Assembly: GCA_024305405.1 (NCBI GenBank)
Contig: JAKNDB010000109.1
Coordinates: 4,836,001-4,900,000, forward strand
Direction of reading: 5' to 3'
Length of the DNA stretch: 64,000 nucleotides
Source: Dirofilaria immitis
Taxonomy: Eukaryota; Nematoda; Chromadorea; Rhabditida; Onchocercidae
The notes below the pieces were generated by a model that worked only from the letters and a program-made list of their open reading frames with translations, was not told the origin of the DNA and searched no databases. Below are positions 1 through 10,700 of this stretch, piece after piece. The stretch's first letter is position 1, and the number at the start of each line of letters is the position of its first letter. Made by a program: the position numbers and the translations under genes.

Positions 1-1005
1 CCAATAGCATTCTCATTATTATGCAAGTTTGTGACTACAAGTTCACATTCAGTTGTAAAACGTAAAAACTAAGGTTGAGAACCATATAAAAAGCAGAAAA
101 GACACCAATAATTCCGTTACTATAGTACCAATAACTGCTGCCTGTGCAACAGCACGAATGCACTGCCTACTGTTGCAAACGTAAATTTGCAGTTAAATGG
201 ACGTACACCTGCAGACAGATGCAGCTTTTGCAACTTGACTGGCCCTCAAATCAATAGACATGCCGCCGCTACTTGACGTGATGTCACCTTTACTCAGACG
301 CATCCTGCCTACTTTTGTTTTTATGAGAATTAGAACACCCCAACACAAAATAGATATGAAACTGGCGAGTGGAACAAAGTGGAACAAAATGACCTACTAG
401 CGATTTATCGTTTTGCAGGACCCAGATTCGAAAATGCAACATATTTATTGCTTGTCTTTTATTCACTTTCAAATTTTACCGATGTTTTTGATATTGTAGT
501 TCCCTAATCTCAACAGAGCAATCTATAAATCCCGGATTTCGAACTGGCTATCAGTGTGGTTAATCTGCTTTTAAAGATCATATCTTTCGTATTTAGCAAC
601 TAATGTCAATTATTTAATTCAAACTCACAGCTATCGCTAGACCAGAAATTTTAGGATCAGCATTATTATATACTTATTTGCCAATTAGTACTTCTCGTCT
701 TCATGCGGCCACTAGATGCATCCCTAGACAGATATCTTCATAAAGGCAACCGAAAGTAGTAATCGTTAATTCACTTATTCATCGAACTGCCCACAGTTAC
801 TACTTCAACAGCTACTGATTACATACAGAAGTTCAATTAAAACGATAATAAATCAAACCGAAGTCTCGTTTTCTTTCACACTTCTCGAAGAACCGTTCAA
901 TATCTTGTTCAACATCTCTATATACTGAAGTGTCTGTATTACATCTGCCAACAATTATGTGGCTTTGTCAAACTGTATCAAATTTTCAAAAGAAAATATT
1001 TTCAG
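1..1005. other. No gene recognised
   Basis: AT-rich sequence with short open frames on both strands. None has protein-like composition together with splice sites. I see no RNA gene or repeat of note. Confidence 0.5.
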
Positions 1006-1136
1006 TGAAGCCGCTCTTCTTATCCCTGTTGAGAGTAGAGCATGCTAAGGTAAATACTACTCCAGTGTTCGTGTTCCCTAATAGAATCAAAAGTAATACA
1101 GAAGAAAAACAGCATCACTCAACTATAAACCTTCAG
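1006..1136 (+). CDS. Candidate internal exon, unknown protein
   Basis: A good acceptor (AAAATATTTTCAG) is followed by 131 bases open in one frame and then a CAG|GTATGC donor. The exon would enter after the first base of a codon and leave at a codon boundary. It gives 43 residues including EHAKVNTTPVFVFPNR and a polar tail (NTEEKQHHSTINLQ). I recognise no family and found no neighbouring exon to link it to. Chance splice-like signals are common in DNA this AT-rich, so this is a weak call. Confidence 0.22.
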
Positions 1137-2077
1137 GTATGCCAAATTTTGGACCGGAAACATCTAGGAATTATATCGAAAAAAAGCTTTTTGGAGCAAA
1201 ATTTATGCATTAATTAAGTCTAAACCTAGAAAAGGCTTTTCACCTAATGGGTAATTCGTTAAGATGATTTTTCTATAGCGAACATTACTTTATTATTCGC
1301 AGCACTGTCCATATTAAATGATAGGTCCACGTGGTGAGTTTGAAGATACTACTTTTCGTAACCGAAATTCAGAATAGCAAGAACAAAACGGATATGCCAA
1401 TATAAGAGTGGTGTGAAAGCAAGGAATAAAACAGTTGCAAGGAAGTAAAGGTATAGAAGGCGATAGGAAAGTTCAAGGAACAGTTGACAGAGTTCAGCAG
1501 CTGTCTTCGACCTTAAATGTATGAAAATCATCCGACATGGTGTCCGACGACCTCGCACAGTCCGTGCAATCATTTGAAATTGAGGTCTATGACCCCATGC
1601 ACCTATTCAATATATTTTGCATAACTTTTCAATGAAATCTATTTCCAAGGGAAGTTACCCATCAAAGTTATTTATTTTTCCACCAATACCTTAACAAACT
1701 ATTGCGCTAATAGTGTGATTGATCTAGTTGTTTCAATATGTCCGGGAAATGGTGAGGTCAAATTTCAGCAAAATGAAACGAATAATGCACGAGCCCTCAG
1801 AGTACATGTTTCAAGCAAGCAAACCACGCAGCAACGATATTTCGTTTCATTGCACTAAAATATTGATCAACAAAAAGCTAAGGAGAGGAAGTATGCAGAT
1901 GTGAGTGCAATGTTATCTACATGGACTGGGTGGCTCATTAAGCGATATAAAAGCAAAATACAGTTTGAGAGGTCATAACCCCTAGAAGTAAATTCGGGCA
2001 ACTTGAGACGATGTGCCACCTCTGCTCAGACATGCAGAGGCTCGCTGCAGAACATAAATCACTGCTGATCTTGCATC
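1137..2077. other. No gene recognised
   Basis: Ordinary AT-rich sequence. A 74-codon minus-strand frame at 1349-1573 has hydrophobic runs but no splice context or known domain. Confidence 0.45.
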
Positions 2078-2172
2078 TCATTTCTTCGACTCGTGCACCT
2101 TCCGATACCATTCCTCTTTTTTCTCCTTACCCAAATGACAATGAAAGACAATGCATCTGACTGCTACGAATG
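2078..2172 (-). CDS. Candidate terminal exon, unknown protein
   Basis: On the minus strand a strong acceptor (AAATTGTTTTCCAG) precedes 95 bases. In the frame entered after one base, they read 30 residues ending at TGA, with a charged end (KEKKEEWYRKVHESKK). The run leading to the single Trp resembles the last helix of a PH domain, but that is only a loose likeness. An internal GTAAGG could instead act as a donor and shorten the exon. Its entry phase fits the 30-base exon at 2607-2636, which leaves one base over. Confidence 0.25.
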
Positions 2173-2606
2173 CTGGAAAACAATTTGTAGGATGAGTGAT
2201 GCAGGCAAAAACGAGTATGTAAGAAGACACGTCGAAGACACGTAGCCTATGACTCACGACAATCTCCAAAGACATCCCCACTACTACTACTAAATGTAGA
2301 AATGAAGTGCGAAAGAGCAGGCAGGCTGCATGGCATCAACAGCAGCGGCTGCAACAGCCAGCCATCCATCCCATTCATCGTCAGTCGTTTGTCCACAGAG
2401 ATGAAATAATGAATTGCATATGGAGGCCGCTGGCCGTTAATTTCTCTTCTCTCTGAGCCCTACCCTCTGTTCTACGACCTCCTCTTTTTCCCATTGTGAC
2501 TTTTAGGTTCGTTCTTGCACTGACTTACTGCCGAAGAAGTGAAGGACGACTAGTTTGCAGGACTGATGGATCGCCATGCTATGAGCAGTCAACGGATCAG
2601 ACTTAC
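2173..2606. other. GC-richer stretch, possible intron or regulatory DNA
   Basis: About 2290-2580 is noticeably richer in G+C than its surroundings and holds CAGCAG/CTGCAA-type runs and pyrimidine tracts. Short frames are open on both strands but none is convincing. If the flanking minus-strand exons are real, this is an intron between them. Confidence 0.3.
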
Positions 2607-2636
2607 CTGCTTTGGTGCAACGAATATTATCTTGGA
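2607..2636 (-). CDS. Candidate 30-base mini-exon
   Basis: On the minus strand the acceptor ATTACAG and the textbook donor AAGCAG|GTAAGT bracket exactly 30 bases. Two frames are open: phase 0 reads SKIIFVAPKQ, and the frame entered after one base reads QDNIRCTKA and leaves one base. The second would join in phase to the candidate exon at 2078-2172; the first would follow in phase from the exon ending at 5130. The donor is among the best in the window. The product is unknown. Confidence 0.3.
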
Positions 2637-5129
2637 CTGTAATGACCTTTAACCCTTTGCAGGGTTATATGGCTCATTTTTAAGCTTCCTCAACTAAAAA
2701 CATACAAACGCATAAACAATGTCGGATCTTCTCAAGTGATTTGCTTAAAATCATGGTTAACGGAATATCGCAAACTACGTTGCCCATGAAAGACAGGCGT
2801 TACTACAACTCACCATTTCAAGCATGCCGATGTTCAACTCAAAAAATGCATTTCAGCACGATTACCTTCGTTTATCAACATATTTTTAGATCGTAAACTT
2901 TCGGTCAGTCTGCTCTAAATTTAGATGATTTCAAACAGTTGTCAGTTAGTTTCTTTCTATTTGACGTTAATTCTCTATGTGATTTTACTTCAACATTCTT
3001 TCCATGTGAATATCTTATGAGTCGGACATCTGCTTATATGTCTCCAATAATTTTTTTTTGTTGTCAACTGTAACTTATAGGCACATTATTTACTATAACA
3101 CAATCATATAACTGTTTTATGCCATTACCTAGGCTTAGGATCGCTCAGGATCATTATTTTATTTCTATCTGAAATATCGAAAAAGTTAATCAGCTGATGA
3201 TTATAATAAACTGCAATCAATTAGAGCAATTTTGACATAGTTTTAAAACATCGAAGTTTTTCCATCCTAGTTTTTCGTAAACGTTGCTTCATTTTCTAGC
3301 AGTTTTTTCTCACTTTAACAGTATGAGACAAAAATGGAGAAATTACGAAGAATAAATATCCATAAAATAAAAAACAAAGTGTTTGTCTGCACTTAAATTC
3401 CATATGCTTTTTTAGACTGATATGAAAATCTAAGCACTTTTCAACGTTTCCGGGCTGGCGAAACACTGTGAAATTGGGATATCAAAATCGGTTCCATCGG
3501 AAGAATACGAAAAAAAAGCATGTAGATGGATATTGAAAGGAAACGAAAATCATTATAGCGGGACAACAAGCTTCACTGCAATGAAGATGTAACTAATGTT
3601 CATAACGAACACTGCTTGGAAACTATGAGATCCGCAGGAAATAATGTGGTAGTTAGAAATGACAGATCAATAGCTTTTGAACTGGTCACCGCATAATCCT
3701 GATTGAATGCTTAGTCAGTCTTTGAAATCTCTGAATGATTACAACTCATCAGATTTTAAAATAATTATCGACAAATTTGGAGGAAGCAAAGTTTCCAACA
3801 GACTTTAATTTATGAGGGAAAATCTCCAAACCTTTTGCTGCAAAAATTTTCTTTCTGTAAATAAGTTATTTTTTCCTGTGCAGGAATATCACTTGTGGTT
3901 TCCCAACATTCACTACTGAGGATTTCATTTAATTTCTTCTACTGCAATGAAACCTAGTTTCAATTGTTCTATTTTTCTCAAATAATTTTCTTTTTAGTAA
4001 TTCGTTTTCCTATTTAGCTTTCACTGCTTTGAAATCATCTTTTCTTTTCGCGTCTTAGAATGAATGAGATATTTTTCACGAAAACATGGTAAGGGATCAT
4101 TTAGTAGTAGAAAAGATTTTTGAAAATGGAACAGGTTAAAATTAAGTTAATAAATTGTTTCTAATTAGATTTCCGTTGCTTTTTGTATATAGTTCTTTTG
4201 AAACATTCTTATTTTTTTGTTTTGGAAAATCTAACACGTTTTAAAAAAACTATAATTATTAAAGCAAAGAAAAAGATTGCATAAAAACGTTACCTTTAGC
4301 GTTCCCGCCACTCAATTTTTTTTTTTTGATCGTAAAATCATAATTCTGCTTACTTATTTGAAAAGTATAGAATATCTCGTTTTCGAACAAATAAATTTCG
4401 TGATGTCTAAGCAATAAAACCCTTTATCAAGCATCAGCAAACTGCTGCATTAAGGAAGCCGAGTAAAGTGTCACAACTACAGTGTAATTTTTTTAGATCA
4501 TTTTATTTAATACGGAAGAAGCATTTATCACCCTAATATTTTTGAAATAATTGCAGTGAAGAAAACGAACCTGACTACTATGTAGTGCAGACAACTGATG
4601 CAGTACTGCTGGCACTATTTGGCCATTTCTATCATTGCAACGATTATGATGAATTAGAGAATTATGTGCAGTAGCTGCCTAAATTATGTAGATTTCAGGA
4701 AGTGTACGAGTTCTTGTAAAACATATCATTGAGAATCTTTTGTTAATTAATATTCCAAAAAATGTTTCATAATTTCGAATTGGTCACTCAAATACATCAA
4801 ATTGATAAGCTTATTTGAACTATTTGATTTTCCCCAACTAAACATTCAGAAAGGGTCTTTGGCATGGTTTTAGATCTTCAAAAATACTACTTGTTTTGAT
4901 ATTTTCTCAAATTGATGTGAACATGGATTATAAAAACTTCAGAATTCCAACACCTAACCTTAGTTATTAACTTTCATTTCTCTTAAATATGGTAAAAACA
5001 GATTATGAGATTAAAATGCGTTCAATAAAAATGATTTCTACTGCCTCACAATACAATTGGCATCTTATCGGAGATCGGTTCAAAGAATTTAGTAATGAAC
5101 AAGAAAAAAGTTTACTGTCAAAAATAAAC
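2637..5129. other. Probable intronic DNA, no clear gene
   Basis: AT-rich DNA between candidate minus-strand exons. A possible 28-base minus exon (3438-3465, after TTTCACAG) would be phase-compatible between the exon at 5130-5306 and the mini-exon at 2607-2636, but its donor (GTGCTT) is poor. A + strand candidate exon is listed separately at 4557-4674. Confidence 0.3.
4557..4674 (+). CDS. Candidate terminal exon, unknown acidic protein
   Basis: After the acceptor AAATAATTGCAG, one base followed by 38 codons reads an acidic, tyrosine-rich stretch (EENEPDYYVVQTTD, then DYDELENYVQ) ending in TAG. The composition is protein-like and the G+C is above the local level. It lies opposite a presumed intron of the minus-strand candidate gene. 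No upstream exon was identified and no family is recognised. Confidence 0.2.
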
Positions 5130-5306
5130 CTGCATCATTGAAAGAAGAGTATTTGGAGTGCTAAGCAAGCCAATTTGCGCAGCCATCATCGCCTGGGTCA
5201 ACAATGGATTGAACGCAGTGACTGGTATACCACGAGATTGAAGTTTATTTGGGTTACTGTTTGTTCTTGTACTGAATGCACTTAGTGTTGGGGTTACGCT
5301 GTCACT
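5130..5306 (-). CDS. Probable internal exon of a minus-strand gene
   Basis: The acceptor CAGTATTTCAG and the donor ATGCAG|GTTTAT bracket 59 whole codons. They read a Ser/Thr/Asn-rich segment followed by a hydrophobic Met/Leu/Ala-rich segment (FNPLLTQAMMAAQIGLL, then NTLLSMMQ). Codon use and composition look coding, unlike most frames in this region. It joins at a codon boundary to the exon at 5455-5594. The style (low-complexity polar stretches, small exons, long introns) is common in nuclear or RNA-binding regulators, but I recognise no domain and assign no function. A slightly upstream acceptor (GTAAATTTTCAG) would need a different phase that no upstream donor supplies. Confidence 0.45.
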
Positions 5307-5454
5307 CTGAAATACTGTTGCATCTGAAAATTTACATGTCAAGTCGTTGTGGATGAAAAATATCAGTAACGAAATTTATACATCACTACGAAAAATACAG
5401 CGCGATCTACAATGTTTTATAGGCTAATAACCTTTTGGTAAGGTCTAAGTAAAC

Positions 5455-5594
5455 TAGCGGAGGTGACGGTATCGACGGTTGATGTTTTAGAGCTTCGTGA
5501 TGGTGGTGATGTTTTTGTTGAGAGTAACAGTTCTGTGTTTGATGAATTTGCTTCCGGGATTCCGCCAAAGGTCTGAAATCATTTTCCAATATTT
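5455..5594 (-). CDS. Probable internal exon, His-rich segment
   Basis: The minus-strand acceptor GATTTTATACAG precedes 140 bases: two bases completing a codon, then 46 codons, ending CCGCTA|GTTTAC. The product includes NDFRPLAESRKQIHQTQ, a KHHHHHE histidine run and PSIPSPPL. A second acceptor 22 bases further in (GATTTCAG) would also be open but does not fit the phase of the upstream exon. Entry phase matches the exon at 6653-6703 and exit phase matches the exon at 5130-5306. The function is unknown. Polar low complexity suggests a disordered region. Confidence 0.42.
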
Positions 5595-6652
5595 CTGTAT
5601 AAAATCTTTTAGAAAAGGCACATAATGTTTGCTATCGCTGTTTGTATATCGCATGAGTTTTGCTAACTAAATATTAGTTCAAGCAATGATTTTTCATACG
5701 TACGCGTTTTATTATGACATTAAAAATCTAGCTTGTCACTCGAACAGTCTAATCGGCATTCAATTATTTATATTTGAGCCAAAACAAGCTATTTTTTCCG
5801 GAGCAGTTATGGATTTTAATCTTTTTATCCGAAAAAATAAAGTAATTCGTTTTTATCATTTAACAACATTTTGGAGATTTTGCATAACAAAAAATCATTA
5901 TAATAACTGTTCAATATGTATCAAACTTTTCCGATACAATTTTATGCTATCCTGGAATACAATTTCCTATTTTTATCTTCTGAAAGAATTTCGATTTTTA
6001 TTCCTAGCTACACATGGACTTTTCAAACTATTCAAAAGTGATAATATTGTTGAAATAATGAAATATAAAGTCACAGCAAAAATTTCAAATTCCGAATAAT
6101 TTAATCTGAGACTGTGTTTCTTATCAAGCTGGAAAAATGCTATTAATGACAAGAAACGGCAAAATCATATCTGGAACGAATACATGAAAGTGCTCAAGAG
6201 ATTAGGAATTTGGAGATCTATCTTTTGCAAAAAGTGACGAATACGACAAATTGAAACATAATTTGAATTTATTTTCCATTAAATTAATAGTGAAAACTAG
6301 CATTTCCGTCAAAAATAGTATTTCAAACTGTTTTACTTATTAAATGCCACAGAATCTCAGACAATATTTACTGTTATCATTTTAACTTCCTATGGAATGG
6401 GATTGAGGATATCTAAATAGAAGTCACTGACTCATGCACTTAATGAAAGAGCTTGAAATTGTCCAAACTATCATACTGAATATTTCAAGTCTATAGCAAG
6501 ATAAAATGGAAGGAAGATCTTCACAAAGAATCTTGTTCGTCAAGGTTAAGTGTTTAGTAAAATAAATAAATGTAATGAAATGAGATTTTCAACAAAACAA
6601 ATTGAAACCAGCACATTTCAAAAGACTAGGGTGGAGCTCTGGGAACACTTAC
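5595..6652. other. Presumed intron of the minus-strand candidate gene
   Basis: AT-rich. It contains a 137-codon + strand frame (5686-6099) starting with ATG, but its Phe/Ile/Lys/Asn-heavy composition is what AT-rich DNA gives by chance, and it has no recognisable domain. Confidence 0.35.
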
Positions 6653-6703
6653 TATGATCGGTGATGTCAGTGAGTAAATGGAAGAGGCGAAAATGAGAGG
6701 GCA
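6653..6703 (-). CDS. Candidate internal exon of the minus-strand gene
   Basis: On the minus strand a pyrimidine-rich acceptor (TGGCTCTGTCTGTCCAG) and the donor ATCATA|GTAAGT bracket 51 bases. Two frames are open. The frame entered after one base (FRLFHLLTDITDH) leaves one base over, which is exactly the phase needed by the exon at 5455-5594 across a 1058-base intron. Phase 0 is also open but does not connect. Further upstream exons were not found. Both splice sites are strong; the protein identity is unknown. Confidence 0.35.
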
Positions 6704-6850
6704 CTGGACAGACAGAGCCAGCTTGACCCTTGACCGCACATTCATTCTCCCTAGTACTGCTCGTACCAGTCACCCGACTCAACAAACACGAGTCATTTCG
6801 TTCCTTGTGCTTTCACCTCCTTTCCTACATAAGTGTATACTTAGGGTCCG

Positions 6851-6876
6851 TATATAATATATATATATATATATAT
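6851..6876. repeat. (TA)n microsatellite
   Basis: Near-perfect TA dinucleotide run with one AA interruption. Confidence 0.9.
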
Positions 6877-7454
6877 CATCCCTGGGACATGTCGGTATTC
6901 TGCAGTACTTTATTTATGGAATTTTCATAAGATGATGACAGGAATAAAAAATCACTCATAAAGATATTATTAGTAATAATTGTAAGTTAAATTTGCAAAA
7001 ATAATCGTAAATCAAAACCCATAGAAGAATGTAATGAACAATAGAAAAGTTAAATTTAGAATTCTCAAATAATTGAGCCCATGTTTTCCATATATTGTCT
7101 TCGTTTGCCATATATTTGTCTGCAAGATAGTTACATTTAAACAGTATAAGAACCGTAAGTAGGCGGTATCTATCAAGAGCAGTGTCTGTGAAAAATAAAA
7201 CCTCTGAGCCGTTGAATAAATGTGTTTACTGATATGATCTGTTACTGAAAAGGTCAGATCCGCCCAATAACCTTGTTGTCATGAGTAATGGGGATGAATA
7301 TCAGAGGTCGTGAACTCATGGGTCACAGATCAGGTGCACTGTATTATAGTCGTTTGACCTTGTGCATATTTATTACTTTTAATATGTTGCTGTTACTGTT
7401 GGACACAGTAACATTTGGTGCACTGAGGAACCGCATACTGAATTACGCGCTAAC

Positions 7455-7742
7455 ATGAAGAGCGTGTTTGCGAGGAGGAAGGGGAGAGTTTGCCATTCGT
7501 TACTGAAGTGCATGATGATTGTGTCACAAAATGTTTTGCATCTTGTTCATCCCATTTCGATAATCGTTATTATTCATTACAGATTCGTGGAACGAAAAAG
7601 ATTCATGGAATGTGAAATAAATGATTTAATGAGGCAATGGAAATATATAGTGCTCAAGGGACGAACATTGCGAGATGTAGAAAAAGGTCATGGAATAATT
7701 TTTGATCAAATGTTTGATAGAAAGCAGCAACATATAGGGTAA
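7455..7742 (+). CDS. Unassigned 95-codon open frame
   Basis: Starts at ATG within a slightly GC-richer patch and ends at TAA. The N-terminal third is basic, the middle hydrophobic and the C-terminal third charged (FVERKRFMECEINDLM, then RDVEKGHG). A 73-codon frame is also open on the opposite strand, so the openness may reflect composition. No homology is recognised. Confidence 0.15.
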   Translation: MKSVFARRKGRVCHSLLKCMMIVSQNVLHLVHPISIIVIIHYRFVERKRFMECEINDLMRQWKYIVLKGRTLRDVEKGHGIIFDQMFDRKQQHIG

Positions 7743-10700
7743 AGAAGAGAGCGAAACGTCAGCCGATAGTGTGTCCTGTCTGCTTTTCATCTTAAATATC
7801 GCTTGACAACCAGAAGCAGTAAACAATGTGCGCTCTCTCAAGCTCATTTATTTCGCATTGCGATGCGCTCCTATTCTTCCACAAATGCAGTCCTAAAACG
7901 TCTTGAAATGAAGTTAGGAAGGTTGTATATTAATTAAAAAGAAAACCGGAATCGGTTGAAGCTGGAGAGAAAATTTGCTTAAGTTAATAATCCACCATCC
8001 GAATTTCTTATCATTTCGTGTCTAGATCAACAATTTTCGTCTTTATTCATAACTAGATACCTCCTTCAGACAACTTTTAATCATTTTATTTTATTTGATA
8101 AGCTTGAACATCCACAGTAGCTTTTGTAAAAAATGCAAGAGATGGGCAGTTATTGATGATGCCGGAAAAAATTTCTTGAGAAGTTATAAACGAAATCATG
8201 AAGTTATTTGAGTCACTGGACATGATTTTTTAGTTAAATGATGATATGTGAATCAAGCAGAGCGTAAAAACCCCACAATCATGCAACAGACATTAGCTTC
8301 AGATATCCATGGATTTATGACAAACCTGCCCTGAGTCATTTTGAATGTTGCAAACGACAAGACCATCTAATCTGGGTCTTAAAGGGGTGTTTGCAACAAA
8401 TGCAGCACAATATCTCCTCAACAAGCTTTAACTTTGAGATTTGTTACTATGAGCAGAATTATGTAACAAAGACAAATTTGAGGTGAACTTTAAAAGAAGC
8501 TTCAAAATAAGTCTGCGATTGTTACTCATGGATTTTGGAAATATGCAACAACATCCGACATGCAAAAGCAGAGTAAACTGAATCTGTTGTTGCAATCTTT
8601 GGAGTGACAATAACTCGAATTATCACTAAAGATGTACTGAGTCAGCTAAAAGGAGTAACTTCATAAGAACGCTTTATACGCAAGTTCCGAATTGCAAATA
8701 ACTGAAAGACGCTCGAAAAAGGATTAAGCGGAATATAGCGCTTTTCTCGTTGATTAGCAACAAATGATGTTGCTAGGAGACAATATCTACGCTATTTTTA
8801 TTAGATATCATTGTTAGAAATTTGTGAAGAATGTCAGGTAACTTGGTTTTGTAAAAGGACTCGTTTTTTAGAAAAATTTGAAGACTTTCCGGTTTTTAAA
8901 ATTCTAAATCTATATCCGTTCACATCTTTAATGAGCAAACTTCTTCTTTCTCCCTTGAAAAATTGTTCCCATTTACCTAAAAGATTGAGATGAGGAAGAG
9001 CGACACGAAAATCGCTACTACTGAGAAGCAGTCCTCGAAATTATTTCTAGATGCTGTTATAACTATTGTATATATAAATAAGAAATTTTCAATTTTTTAT
9101 CCTTTAGAATTTTTGTGCATAGAACGGTCCACAGAACTAACGAATATCTGACAAACGATAAAAACAAACCGATAAAAGAAGGAAGAAATACTGTCGAAAG
9201 GGCAGCAAGTATAAAATGACCAATTATTTGTTAAGTGGTTCATCTAGGATAGATCAACTATTGTCAAGAGAAGTTATAAGTGATAATTGCTGAAGAGAAA
9301 TATACAAATAATAAGAGTAGTTCGTTTTTAGGAATGAAAAGCATTTAAGATATAAAGTGACATTAGCATAACGCTGCGATGTCCAAAATTCGCAGAAGGG
9401 ATCAAGCAGTTATCGAGCACTATTCCTTGCTTTACAAAGTAAACAAATTACATGGCAGGCAAATAGTAAACAAATTGCTTGATAAGCCGTAACAAAATTT
9501 AATTTACAGCCAGTTTTTCCTTTAAAAATAACCAAATTATTGTTCATAATATCCATCATTCTATTCAATAGAAAAATGATAGTAGCATGATCATCATGAA
9601 TCATGATTATTTCCTTACAAAATTATCATTAAAAGAAATATGCCCAGAACAATACTGATCCATAAATTAACTTAAAAGAAAGATATCCCAAATTTTTACT
9701 CGATTTTTGTATGGGAAGCCGGCACGATCAGAGCGATGGATTTAAACAGTCATTGAAATAGTCATCGAAGCACTGGCAATTTATTGTCGTCGAGATAATA
9801 ACTTGCTTTTTATAAAATCTTTTGTTTAAAAAACGGTTCAAATTTCGATAAAACAAAAATTTCGTAAGACCACTTGGAAATGAAAAAACTATCGGGAAAA
9901 TAAGGTAATGAAGATTGAAGAAGACAAGGGAGACTGATCAAGTGAATAAGGAGTACGATGGATGAGACAGTACAGAGGTCAAGTGTCAAACCTTTCTGCC
10001 TGAGTTCAAGGACTGATTTTAGAGAAGGACACCGTAGCAAACATTTATTCGAGATAGAGAAAAAGGCGGGTAGAACAAACACCGAGATGGACGGGATAAC
10101 TATAGTGAAGGACGTAATTAACTATCGAGCTACGGTCATTACGCCTGTTACAATAATTTTCCTCCAACTACGTCTCGAATCCCTCCTCATTGATAAACAG
10201 TAATCCAATCGAGGGATCAAAACACCAATTTCCAAAAAAAGATTCTAGTGCAACTTCCTCCAGACATTCATAAGTTTAACAACATTGTAAATAAAATTCC
10301 AAAAACTTTCATTTTTGAACTATATGTTAAGCCAAAACCAAAAATTTGAACCGAATTTCGTTAATTTATAATAACAGGTCAAAATTTTGCGCAGTTTACT
10401 CCAAAGGTTACTATGCTTAATTCTAATATTTTCATTCTAATAGCATAAAACAAATAAAATGAAATAATTACACCAAGAGAGTGCTCGTTTCCATTTTCAC
10501 CAAGTAATATTGTGTTTCAGATTTACAAATTTGTCTTTTATAAATAATTATAAAAATTACTCAAGAAATACAAATAGCTTCCAAATTTGCCTTATTCGAA
10601 AGAAACGACGCACACCAGTGATGAAATGTCTTCTGTTATTCTGCATCTCTTTGAGCATGTAATTCACATTTAATATGAAAATGAGTTTTTTGAAATTTTC

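Noticed and set aside
5686..6099. 137-codon + strand frame, the longest in the window
   Set aside because: Phe/Ile/Asn/Lys-heavy chance product of AT-rich DNA. It lies in a presumed intron.
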